Source of the DNA: JBLHOS01 sp047623825
Lineage (GTDB): Bacteria > Pseudomonadota > Alphaproteobacteria > Rhodobacterales > Rhodobacteraceae
Reading direction: 5' to 3'
Length of the DNA stretch: 64,000 nucleotides
Assembly (NCBI GenBank): GCA_047623825.1
Contig: JBLHOS010000004.1
Span: forward strand, 1 to 64,000
Shown: positions 27,113 through 35,578 of the stretch, one piece after another
Layout: every line of letters begins with the position of its first letter
Position numbering within the stretch: the stretch's first letter is position 1
The notes under the pieces: generated by a model
Told to the model about the DNA's origin: nothing
What the model saw: only the letters and a program-made list of their open reading frames with translations
Databases searched by the model: none
Translations under genes and position numbers: made by a program

Positions 27113-28141
27113 ATGCCTGCCACTGACCCAAAACTTATTTCTGGAAACGCAAACCGCGAGCTGGCTGCAAAAATTGCCCGGCGGATGACGATGCATCGTG
27201 GGATGTCCATTGGTCTGTGTGATGCCCGCGTTGAGCGGTTCAACGATCAAGAGATTTTCGTTGAGGTTTATGAGAATGTCCGCGGTGAGGATATGTTCAT
27301 CATCCAGCCGACCTCAAAGCCCGCGAATGACAACCTGATGGAGCTTTTGATTATTACGGATGCACTGCGGCGCTCATCAGCGGCGCGGATCACGGCTGTG
27401 ATCCCGTATTTCGGCTATGCTCGTCAGGACCGCCGGACTAAGGCGCGCACCCCGATCAGCGCTAAGTTGATTTCAAATTTGATTACTGAGTCCGGGATCG
27501 AGCGGGTCTTGACCCTTGATTTACATGCAGCCCAAATCCAGGGTTTCTTTGATATTCCAGTCGACAACCTCTACGCTTCACCGATTTTCGCGCTGGACAT
27601 CCTGCACCAGTTTGACGGCGATATGTCAGATGTCATGGTCGTGTCACCCGATGTAGGCGGCGTGGCGCGCGCGCGTGAATTGGCGCAGCGGATTTCCGTA
27701 CCTCTATCCATCGTAGACAAGCGGCGTGAAAAAGCGGGTGAAGTTGCAGAGATGACTGTTATCGGCGATGTCACCGGCAAAAAATGTATTATCGTTGACG
27801 ACATTTGCGATACCGCAGGAACACTGTGTAAGGCGGCCGACGTGCTGATGGCCGCTGGCGCCACCGAAGTTCACGCCTACACTACTCACGGCGTCATGAG
27901 CGGACCTGCGGTTGAACGGATCACCAATTCGGTTCTGAAATCTGTCGTAATAACCGACACAATCCAAGCAACAGATGCAGTCAAAGCCTGCAAGAATATC
28001 AGGATCGTGCCCACAGCACCTATGCTGGCTCAGGCAATCTTGAACATCTGGAATGGCACGAGCGTCTCTTCGCTGTTTGACACGGCGACCTTGGTTCCAC
28101 TCTACGAAGGGCTTTATCCCAACGGCATGTATGGCCGATAA
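27113..28141 (+). CDS. prs: Ribose-phosphate pyrophosphokinase
   Basis: Makes PRPP from ribose 5-phosphate and ATP for purine, pyrimidine, His and Trp synthesis. The 342-residue protein shows LISGNANRELA near the start, the ATP loop YFGYARQDRRTKART, the catalytic-site VLTLDLHAAQIQGFF and the PRPP-binding loop IIVDDICDTAGTL. ATG at 27113 has AGGG about nine bases upstream; the longer frame overlaps the divergent gene's start. It is somewhat longer than the usual ~315 residues. Confidence 0.95.
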   Translation: MPATDPKLISGNANRELAAKIARRMTMHRGMSIGLCDARVERFNDQEIFVEVYENVRGEDMFIIQPTSKPANDNLMELLIITDALRRSSAARITAVIPYFGYARQDRRTKARTPISAKLISNLITESGIERVLTLDLHAAQIQGFFDIPVDNLYASPIFALDILHQFDGDMSDVMVVSPDVGGVARARELAQRISVPLSIVDKRREKAGEVAEMTVIGDVTGKKCIIVDDICDTAGTLCKAADVLMAAGATEVHAYTTHGVMSGPAVERITNSVLKSVVITDTIQATDAVKACKNIRIVPTAPMLAQAILNIWNGTSVSSLFDTATLVPLYEGLYPNGMYGR

Positions 28142-28153
28142 GCACGATCTTTA

Positions 28154-28501
28154 TTAGACTTCCCACTCATCTTCATTTTCTATTTCACCGATAGCAAGCC
28201 AGTCGGCCCGAACCCGCGCAATTCGGCTGTCACCCCAGGTGCTAAACACCAGATTAAAGCCATCGACTGTAATGTCTTCAGGTTTGATATCAGCGCGTTG
28301 ATTAGTTTTGCCGTCAGTATCCCACATCGACAATGACACATGGACCGTCGGCACTATTTTGTAAGGTTGGGAAAATAATGTATCAAAACGGGCCTCACGC
28401 GGGCCCTGTCCGGCCCACATAACACCACCATCCTCAAAATCTGAGAACAAAACGCGAGTCCCTTGATCGACGCCTATCAAATGACTTCTCAGCCGTTTCA
28501 T
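28154..28501 (-). CDS. H-type lectin domain protein
   Basis: A 115-residue protein matching the H-type lectin domain (known from snail and Dictyostelium lectins). The tell-tale order is FSQPYKIVPTVHVSLSMWDT, then ITVDGFNLVFSTWGDSRIAR, then VRADWLAIGE. The domain covers about residues 40-108. No signal peptide is visible. It lies directly after the atp operon terminator on the same strand and faces prs. Sugar binding is inferred from the fold. Confidence 0.8.
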   Translation of the reverse strand: MKRLRSHLIGVDQGTRVLFSDFEDGGVMWAGQGPREARFDTLFSQPYKIVPTVHVSLSMWDTDGKTNQRADIKPEDITVDGFNLVFSTWGDSRIARVRADWLAIGEIENEDEWEV

Positions 28502-28611
28502 CGATAACTGCCCCTAAACGACATTCTAATTTGCTTTCGATCTTATGCAGCGTTGTGCCCGGCTCATGGCAGATATTGTACAAAAGTCTCCAGTCACTAA
28601 TCAGTAGATGT

Positions 28612-28645
28612 AAAAAAAGCCCCAATCGCAAGATGCGACTGGGGC
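28612..28645 (-). terminator. Rho-independent terminator of the atp operon
   Basis: On the - strand GCCCCAGTCGCA-TCT-TGCGATTGGGGC forms a 12-base stem (one mismatch or wobble), followed by seven T residues. It begins about 24 bases after the atpC stop. Confidence 0.95.
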
Positions 28646-28669
28646 CCTTGGTCTTCTAAAAGCTTAAAT

Positions 28670-29071
28670 TCAGCTTAGGCCGATTGTGTCACGCAGAGCA
28701 TGCATGTCAGCGACCAATTTTGCAGCTGTATCAGCAACGTCCTCGTTTGCATCAGACAGCTTGGCCTCAGCCTCTTGGATCAAACCCGCCATGATCTCAG
28801 AAGTCATCTCACTGACAGGCATCGCCTGCTCTGCAAGAATCGAGGTGGCAGGACCGGAAACATCAGCGAAACCGCCCGTAACCGCATATTCCAATGTGCC
28901 GTCGGGTCCTTCGACTCGCAAAACACCAGGGCGCAGGGTCGTGATCATAGGTGAGTGATCTGGCATTGCTGTCAGGTCACCTTCGCTGCCGGGGATCTGA
29001 ACGGACGTCGCCTGAACCGACGCAAGGCGTCGTTCGGGTGAGACCAGATCGAATTGCATCATGTTGGCCAT
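28670..29071 (-). CDS. atpC: ATP synthase F1 subunit epsilon
   Basis: The 133-residue epsilon subunit of F1, which inhibits ATP hydrolysis and links rotor to catalytic head. It begins MANMMQFDLVSPERRLASVQ and has PGSEGDLTAMPDHSPMITTL and the beta-sandwich TLEYAVTGGFADVSG, then a helical C-terminus. Last gene of atpHAGDC, 13 bases after atpD. Confidence 0.96.
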   Translation of the reverse strand: MANMMQFDLVSPERRLASVQATSVQIPGSEGDLTAMPDHSPMITTLRPGVLRVEGPDGTLEYAVTGGFADVSGPATSILAEQAMPVSEMTSEIMAGLIQEAEAKLSDANEDVADTAAKLVADMHALRDTIGLS

Positions 29072-29083
29072 ACGGCCCTCCTA

Positions 29084-30508
29084 TCAGGCAGCTTCTGCGG
29101 CCATACGTTCGGCTTTTGCAATCACGTCTTCAATGCCGCCAACCATGTAGAAGGCACCCTCGGGAAGATGATCATATTCGCCTGCAACAACCGCTTTGAA
29201 AGACGAGATTGTGTCTTCAAGTGGGACCTGAACACCGTCGAAGCCAGTAAACACTTTCGCCACGTCGAACGGCTGGGACAAGAAGCGCTGGATTTTCCGA
29301 GCGCGAGCCACAGTCAATTTGTCTTCTTCGCTCAGCTCATCCATTCCGAGGATCGCGATGATGTCTTGCAGCGATTTATAGCGCTGAAGGATCCCTTGGA
29401 TCTCACGGGCAACGTTGTAATGCTCATCGCCAATGACCGATGGGTCCATCAGGCGTGACGTAGAGTCGAGCGGGTCAACGGCTGGATAGATGCCCAGCTC
29501 CGAGATGGCGCGCGACAGAACTGTCGTCGCATCAAGGTGCGCAAACGAGGTTGCAGGTGCAGGGTCGGTCAAGTCATCCGCAGGAACGTAGACGGCCTGA
29601 ACGGACGTGATTGAGCCAGCTTTGGTCGACGTAATCCGCTCTTGCATCTGGCCCATGTCGGTTGCCAGTGTTGGCTGGTAGCCCACAGCAGACGGGATCC
29701 GGCCAAGCAACGCTGAAACCTCAGAACCAGCTTGGGTAAAGCGGAAGATGTTGTCGACGAAGAACAAAACGTCCGAACCTGTGTCATCACGGAACTGCTC
29801 AGCCAAAGTCAGACCCGACAGCGCAACGCGCATCCGTGCGCCCGGAGGCTCGTTCATCTGGCCATAAACCAGCGCAATTTTGGATTTCTCCAGATCGTCA
29901 GGAACGATAACACCAGACTCGATCATCTCGTGATACAGGTCATTACCCTCACGGGTTCGCTCCCCAACGCCGGCAAACACAGACACACCTGAGTGTACCT
30001 TGGCGATATTGTTGATCAGTTCCATGATCAAAACCGTCTTGCCAACACCCGCACCCCCGAAGAGGCCGATTTTGCCGCCTTTGGTATAAGGCGCCAGAAG
30101 GTCGATTACCTTGATCCCCGTGATCAGGATCTCGGATGTCGTCGCCTGATCCTCAAACGCAGGAGCGTCTTGGTGGATAGAGCGACGCATGTCTGTCACA
30201 ACCGGGCCTTTTTCGTCGACCGGATCACCAGTTACATTCAGGATACGGCCCAAGGTTGCCGGACCGACCGGCACCATAATCGGCGCGCCTGTATCGGTAA
30301 CCACTGCACCACGAACCATACCCTCAGTGGCATCCATAGCGATGCACCGAACGGTGTTTTCGCCAAGATGCTGGGAAACTTCCATGATCAAAGGTTTGTC
30401 GTTATTGACGGTTGTCAACGCGTTCAGAATCTCAGGCAGATTGTCCTCAAACTGAACATCGACGACTGCGCCGATGATTTGAGTAACTTTGCCGACTGCA
30501 TGTGCCAT
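29084..30508 (-). CDS. atpD: ATP synthase F1 subunit beta
   Basis: The catalytic subunit of the F1 head. The 474-residue protein has Walker A GGAGVGKTVLIMEL (about residues 151-164), the GERTREGND motif (catalytic Glu region), Walker B VLFFVDNIFRF and the signature PAVDPLDSTS. Start MAHAVGKVTQIIGAVVDVQF. Part of atpHAGDC, 18 bases after atpG. Confidence 0.99.
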   Translation of the reverse strand: MAHAVGKVTQIIGAVVDVQFEDNLPEILNALTTVNNDKPLIMEVSQHLGENTVRCIAMDATEGMVRGAVVTDTGAPIMVPVGPATLGRILNVTGDPVDEKGPVVTDMRRSIHQDAPAFEDQATTSEILITGIKVIDLLAPYTKGGKIGLFGGAGVGKTVLIMELINNIAKVHSGVSVFAGVGERTREGNDLYHEMIESGVIVPDDLEKSKIALVYGQMNEPPGARMRVALSGLTLAEQFRDDTGSDVLFFVDNIFRFTQAGSEVSALLGRIPSAVGYQPTLATDMGQMQERITSTKAGSITSVQAVYVPADDLTDPAPATSFAHLDATTVLSRAISELGIYPAVDPLDSTSRLMDPSVIGDEHYNVAREIQGILQRYKSLQDIIAILGMDELSEEDKLTVARARKIQRFLSQPFDVAKVFTGFDGVQVPLEDTISSFKAVVAGEYDHLPEGAFYMVGGIEDVIAKAERMAAEAA

Positions 30509-30525
30509 GTCGTTTCTCCGGTTCT

Positions 30526-31401
30526 TTAGAGCGCTTCAGCGCCCGAAATAATTTCGATCAGCTCGTTGGTGATGACGGCCTGACGGGACCGGTTGTAACG
30601 GATCGTCAATTTATCAATCATCTCGCCCGCGTTCCGGGTAGCGCTGTCCATCGCGGACATCCGCGCACCCTGTTCAGAGGCACCATTTTCAAGCAATGCG
30701 GTAAAGATCTGTGTTGCCACACCACGTGGCAGCAGATCTTCCAACACGGCCTCTTCTGAGGGCTCGTAATCGTAGAATGTGCTCTGTGCACTCTCCTCAG
30801 ACGCTTCAAACACAGCAGGAATAATCTGTTGCGCTGTCGGGACCTGACTGATCACCGACTGAAAACGGTTGAAGAAAATCGTCGCCACATCGAATTCTCC
30901 AGCGTCAAAGCGCGACAGAACATCTTTGGCAATCCCGGCCGCGTTGCTATAGCCCAACCGTTTCACGTCAGACATATCGACATGAGCTATCATCTTGCTG
31001 GCATGGTCGCGCCGCAGCTGTTCCCGGCCTTTTTTGCCGACGGTGAAGATTTTCACCGTTTTACCGGCAGCTTCGGCCTCTTGGATCTTGAGCCGCGCCA
31101 AACGAGAGATCGTCGAGTTAAAGCCCCCGCAAAGACCGCGTTCAGAGGTCATGACGACCATCAGGTGAACCTGATTTTCGCCTGTTCCCGCCAAAAGACG
31201 GGGGCCTCCAGTGCTTTGCCCAACGGACGCCGCAAGGCCTGCAATCACAGCTTCCATACGCTCAGCATAGGGGCGACCCGCCACCGCTGCCTCTTGCGCA
31301 CGGCGCAATTTAGCAGCGGCGACCATTTGCATCGCCTTGGTGATCTTGCGGGTCGATTTGACCGACTCGATCCTGGTTTTTAGGTCCTTAAGACTTGGCA
31401 T
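30526..31401 (-). CDS. atpG: ATP synthase F1 subunit gamma
   Basis: The central rotor stalk of F1. The 291-residue protein has the N-terminal coiled-coil helix (LKTRIESVKSTRKITKAMQM), the conserved TSERGLCGGFNSTISR (about residues 80-95) and the C-terminal MDSATRNAGEMIDKLTIRYN. Located between atpA and atpD with short spacers. Confidence 0.98.
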   Translation of the reverse strand: MPSLKDLKTRIESVKSTRKITKAMQMVAAAKLRRAQEAAVAGRPYAERMEAVIAGLAASVGQSTGGPRLLAGTGENQVHLMVVMTSERGLCGGFNSTISRLARLKIQEAEAAGKTVKIFTVGKKGREQLRRDHASKMIAHVDMSDVKRLGYSNAAGIAKDVLSRFDAGEFDVATIFFNRFQSVISQVPTAQQIIPAVFEASEESAQSTFYDYEPSEEAVLEDLLPRGVATQIFTALLENGASEQGARMSAMDSATRNAGEMIDKLTIRYNRSRQAVITNELIEIISGAEAL

Positions 31402-31413
31402 TGCCCGGCCCCC

Positions 31414-32952
31414 TTACGCGAAATCAGCGGCGTATTCGTCGAGCACCTTCTTCAGGCGATCCGAAGCATCCCCTTTGATTTTCGGATCTTCGTTGGTCAG
31501 CCAGTCCAACGTATCTTGGTGTTTTCCACGCAAATGCGCCAACAAGCCTTGCTCAAAACGACCAACAGCACGAACTTCAATTTTGTCGAGGTAACCCTGA
31601 GTGCCTGCAAAGATCACGCAAACAATCTCTGCATTCGTCAAAGGTGCGTATTGGGCTTGCTTCATCAACTCTGTCAGGCGCGCCCCACGGTTCAGCAAAC
31701 GCTGAGTGGCGGCGTCAAGATCGGAGCCAAACTGGGCGAACGCTGCCATCTCACGATACTGCGCCAGTTCCAGTTTCACCGGACCCGCGACTGATTTCAT
31801 CGAGTTGGTCTGCGCAGACGAACCCACACGAGACACCGACAAGCCTGTGTTCACGGCAGGACGGATACCCTGATAGAACAGCTCAGTTTCCAAAAAGATC
31901 TGACCGTCTGTGATCGAAATCACGTTGGTCGGGATAAACGCGGATACGTCACCACCCTGGGTCTCGATGATCGGCAACGCCGTCAATGAGCCAGAGCCAT
32001 TCTCTTCGTTCAACTTCGCAGACCGCTCTAGCAGGCGCGAGTGAAGGTAGAAAACGTCGCCGGGATAGGCTTCGCGGCCCGGTGGACGACGCAAAAGCAA
32101 CGACATCTGGCGATATGACACGGCCTGCTTTGACAAATCATCATAAACGATTAGCGCATGGCGGCCATTATCGCGGAAATGCTCTGCCATTGCGGTCGCG
32201 GCGTATGGTGCAAGAAACTGCATCGGGGCCGGGTCAGAAGCGGTTGCTGCAACAACGATCGTATATTTGATCGCGCCACTTTCCTCGAGCTTCTTGACCA
32301 ACTGCGCCACTGTTGAGCGCTTTTGGCCAATGGCAACATAGATGCAATAAAGCTTCTTGCTTTCATCATCGCCGGCGGCGTCGTTGTAGGATTTCTGGTT
32401 CAGGATCGCGTCCAGCGCCACAGCAGTTTTACCGGTCTGACGGTCACCAATGATCAGTTCACGCTGGCCACGGCCAATCGGGATCATCGCGTCCACAGAT
32501 TTCAGACCCGTTGCCATCGGCTCATGCACCGATTTGCGCGGAATGATGCCTGGGGCCTTGCTGTCCGCAACACGGCGCTGCGCCGTCTTGATCGGACCTT
32601 TACCGTCCAGCGGATTGCCCAGACCGTCTACGACGCGCCCTAGCAACTCATCACCGGCGGGAACGTCCACGATGGAGTTCGTCCGCTTTACGATGTGGCC
32701 TTCTTTGATGTCACGGTCAGAACCGAAAATAACGACACCCACATTGTCGGTCTCAAGGTTCAGCGCCATGCCTTGAATGCCACCAGGGAATTCAACCATT
32801 TCGCCGGCTTGGACATTGTCCAAACCGTAAACGCGGGCGATACCGTCACCGACGCTCAGCACACGACCAATTTCCGCCACTTCGGCGTCCTGGCCGAAGC
32901 CCTTAATCTGGCCCTTTAGAATCGCAGAAATTTCGGCTGCTTGGATGCTCAT
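31414..32952 (-). CDS. atpA: ATP synthase F1 subunit alpha
   Basis: The nucleotide-binding non-catalytic subunit of F1. The 512-residue protein shows Walker A GDRQTGKTAVALD (about residues 169-181), ALIVYDDLSKQAVSYRQMSL and the conserved PAVNTGLSVSRVGSSAQT near 362-379. It starts one base after the atpH stop. Confidence 0.99.
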   Translation of the reverse strand: MSIQAAEISAILKGQIKGFGQDAEVAEIGRVLSVGDGIARVYGLDNVQAGEMVEFPGGIQGMALNLETDNVGVVIFGSDRDIKEGHIVKRTNSIVDVPAGDELLGRVVDGLGNPLDGKGPIKTAQRRVADSKAPGIIPRKSVHEPMATGLKSVDAMIPIGRGQRELIIGDRQTGKTAVALDAILNQKSYNDAAGDDESKKLYCIYVAIGQKRSTVAQLVKKLEESGAIKYTIVVAATASDPAPMQFLAPYAATAMAEHFRDNGRHALIVYDDLSKQAVSYRQMSLLLRRPPGREAYPGDVFYLHSRLLERSAKLNEENGSGSLTALPIIETQGGDVSAFIPTNVISITDGQIFLETELFYQGIRPAVNTGLSVSRVGSSAQTNSMKSVAGPVKLELAQYREMAAFAQFGSDLDAATQRLLNRGARLTELMKQAQYAPLTNAEIVCVIFAGTQGYLDKIEVRAVGRFEQGLLAHLRGKHQDTLDWLTNEDPKIKGDASDRLKKVLDEYAADFA

Positions 32953-33513
32953 TTATCGGACCTCTTTCATCGTGTTCTGGAGGGAGTTGAGCTTGGATCG
33001 GATCGACGTATCGATCATCTTCGAGCCCACTTTAACAACAAGACCGCCAATGAGGTTCTCATCAACGGTCGCATTCAATTTGACATCTTTGCCAATATTC
33101 GCTGTGAGCGCCTTGGCAAGTTTGTCGGCTTGGGTCTTGGTGAGCGTCTTGGCAGATGTCACATCCGCCGTCACTTCACCTTTTTGATCTGAAATCAGCG
33201 CGCGAAGCGCGCGGATCAGAGCCGGTACAACAAACAGGCGTCGGTTGGACGCCATCAGTCGTAAAGTGTTGCCGGTCGTTGCGGACAGGTTCATCGCATC
33301 TGCGACACCGCCGATGGCGGCCTGCATCTCATCTCGCGAAAAAATCGGAGAGTTGATCAGGTCTCGCAAATCGGCACTTTCCGCCAATGCCGCGTCGAGC
33401 GCGTCAATATCGGTTTCCAGTATGCCAAGCGCTTTGCCTTCGGTGGCCAGTTCAAACACCGCTGTCGCATAACGCTTCGCGATGCCGTTTGAAATCGAAG
33501 CTGGTTCGGACAC
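32953..33513 (-). CDS. atpH: ATP synthase F1 subunit delta
   Basis: The peripheral-stalk subunit of 186 residues, joining F1 to the b-stalk. Typical sequence: AKRYATAVFELATEGKALGI near the N-terminus and DENLIGGLVVKVGSKMIDTS near the C-terminus. I prefer GTG at 33513 (VSEPASIS) because AAAGGG precedes it at the right spacing; a GTG two codons earlier is too close to that site. First gene of the operon. F0 genes are not in the window. Confidence 0.94.
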   Translation of the reverse strand: MSEPASISNGIAKRYATAVFELATEGKALGILETDIDALDAALAESADLRDLINSPIFSRDEMQAAIGGVADAMNLSATTGNTLRLMASNRRLFVVPALIRALRALISDQKGEVTADVTSAKTLTKTQADKLAKALTANIGKDVKLNATVDENLIGGLVVKVGSKMIDTSIRSKLNSLQNTMKEVR

Positions 33514-33791
33514 ATCCACCCTTTCGATGCAGCTGTCGAGGTCACGTGAGGTGCGCGCCTAAACTATTCTCTAATCGTGAGCTAAGATCCCACGTTTTCC
33601 CCAAAATCGAGGAGGATGTAGCAGAGGGGAATTTAGGCCGCAACTACTCACACGTTTCGCAGCAAAATACCAAAATCATGGAAAATCAAAGACTTAGCGC
33701 CAAGTTGGGCGACTGCGACGCTTTGAAGCTAGAAATTAGCCATCGAAACTTGGCCTATAGCTCATGATTCTGGCACAAAAGTCGAAGAATT

Positions 33792-34556
33792 TTATGCCAT
33801 TGGTCGACTGCGAATAGTCCGACCGACAGGTGTCGGAACCCCATCCAGCACCCGTAGAGGGCGTCGCACACGCTCTGCGAGGCCCGGCCGCGTCGGCGCA
33901 TAGACCCGTTTAGAGGCCTCAACGATGATCACTCCACCGGCGTAATAGGACGACAAGCGGCGGCCCATATTTTCTAATAGCTCGGCACTGCGCAGCCAGA
34001 ATCGGCTGTGACTGGGCGGGGCAAACAGGGCTGCGACATGGCGCTCGGGAACAAAATTGTGGCGATGCAACTGCGCCTCTAACTGGCCAAGGCTATAGGG
34101 ACGGCCAAATCCAAACGGTGTTGCGTCCCGGCGCGACCACAACCCGCCGCGATTGGGCACAATAAATAAGGCACGCCCGCCCGGTCCTAAACAGCGCGAA
34201 CATTCTTCCAGAACGGCCGATGGATTTTCCGACGTTTCCAACCCATGCAAACATATCAGACGATCTAACACGCCCGTCTGGATCGGCCACCGCGTCTCTT
34301 CGCACAAGACAGACACGTTTTTTAGGCCCGCAGGCCACGGCATCACGCCCTGTTCGCCAGGCATCAACGCGATCACCCGGCGCGCACTAGTCAGATAGGG
34401 CCGCAGCAACGGCACAGCAAAGCCGAAACCTGCAACGGTTTGGCCCCTAAGATCTGGCCAGACTTTTTGCACCTGTTCGCGGATCGCTTTCTGCGCGATC
34501 CGCCCCAAACGGGTGCGATAGTAAAACTTACGCAAATTAAGAACATCGAGATGCAT
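33792..34556 (-). CDS. Class I SAM-dependent methyltransferase
   Basis: A 254-residue protein starting MHLDVLNLRKFYYRTRLGRI. It has a methyltransferase-like core: VAGFGFAVPLLRPYL (about 41-55, weak glycine loop), GVLDRLICLHGLETSENP and LGPGGRALFIVPN (about 128-140). The N-terminal extension and C-terminal basic tail are of a conserved alphaproteobacterial type found beside gloB, as here. The substrate is unknown. Divergent from gloB. Confidence 0.75.
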   Translation of the reverse strand: MHLDVLNLRKFYYRTRLGRIAQKAIREQVQKVWPDLRGQTVAGFGFAVPLLRPYLTSARRVIALMPGEQGVMPWPAGLKNVSVLCEETRWPIQTGVLDRLICLHGLETSENPSAVLEECSRCLGPGGRALFIVPNRGGLWSRRDATPFGFGRPYSLGQLEAQLHRHNFVPERHVAALFAPPSHSRFWLRSAELLENMGRRLSSYYAGGVIIVEASKRVYAPTRPGLAERVRRPLRVLDGVPTPVGRTIRSRPMA

Positions 34557-34621
34557 GGTAATCCTTTGTACTTTGCGCCTATCGTAGCGTCGTGATCCTA
34601 CTCCGAGAAAAGGAAAACACC

Positions 34622-35389
34622 ATGCCTCTTGAGATAGTCACAATTCCCTGCCTGAATGACAACTACGCCTATCTTGTACATGATGCAGCAACTGGTGCGA
34701 CGGCTGTGGTTGATGTGCCCGATGCCAATCCGATCCAACAGGCGTTGGCCGCCCGCAACTGGCAGCTTAGTGACATCTTCATAACCCATCACCATGATGA
34801 TCATATTCAGGGCGTGGACAAATTGCGTACGGCGACCGGTGCGAAGGTTTGGGGCGCTCGCAATGACGCGGCCCGCCTTCCTGCCCTCGATCATTCGTTG
34901 ATCGAAGGCGACGCCCTACCATTCGGCGGTGAGACCGGTCAAATCTTTGACGTCTCGGGACACACCGTTGGCCATCTCGCGTATTATTTCCCGCAAAGTG
35001 CGGCTTTGTTCACGGCCGACAGCCTTATGGCTTTTGGCTGTGGCCGATTATTTGAGGGGACCGCGGCCCAGATGCATCACTCGTTGTCAAAACTTACCGT
35101 GCTGCCACCAGAAACACTGATTTTTTCCGGGCACGAATACACCGCCAACAACGCCAAATTCGCATTGACTATTGAACCGACGAACGAGGCGCTTACTTCA
35201 CGATCAAGGGACATCATTGCGGCACGTATCGAAGGCCGCTTTACTGTCCCAAGCTCTTTGGCTGAAGAACTTGCAACGAATCCCTTCCTGCGATCACACA
35301 TTCCGGAGATTAAACACTCGTTGAATATGATCGACAGGCCAGATTTCGAGGTTTTTGCTGAAGTCCGACGACGCAAAGACAAGTTTTGA
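34622..35389 (+). CDS. gloB: Hydroxyacylglutathione hydrolase (glyoxalase II)
   Basis: Hydrolyses S-lactoylglutathione to lactate and glutathione, the second step of methylglyoxal detoxification. The 255-residue protein has the metallo-beta-lactamase motif THHHDDH (residues 55-61), VSGHTVGHLAYYF, FTADSLMAFGCGRLFEGT and GHEYTANNAKFA, then a C-terminal helical substrate domain. ATG at 34622 follows AAAAGGAA. Confidence 0.95.
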   Translation: MPLEIVTIPCLNDNYAYLVHDAATGATAVVDVPDANPIQQALAARNWQLSDIFITHHHDDHIQGVDKLRTATGAKVWGARNDAARLPALDHSLIEGDALPFGGETGQIFDVSGHTVGHLAYYFPQSAALFTADSLMAFGCGRLFEGTAAQMHHSLSKLTVLPPETLIFSGHEYTANNAKFALTIEPTNEALTSRSRDIIAARIEGRFTVPSSLAEELATNPFLRSHIPEIKHSLNMIDRPDFEVFAEVRRRKDKF

Positions 35390-35578
35390 GGCCTGAGGCG
35401 CCCAGATTGTTGGCGCTAAAGAGCGAATTTCGGAGCGAACAAGGCAATCAGGGGCAGATCACGTGATAATTGAATAAAAATGCCTTGAACTGTTGGAAAG
35501 AAAACCGAAGTTTAATACTCAGAGGTCAACGTAGGTCCGGGCGTAGTTCCAGATCGACCCAACGAAAGGAGCACACAG

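Noticed and set aside
35484..35520. Sigma-32-type promoter for clpA
   Set aside because: CTTGAAC is present but the downstream element (CCGAAGT) is too far from CCCATAT.
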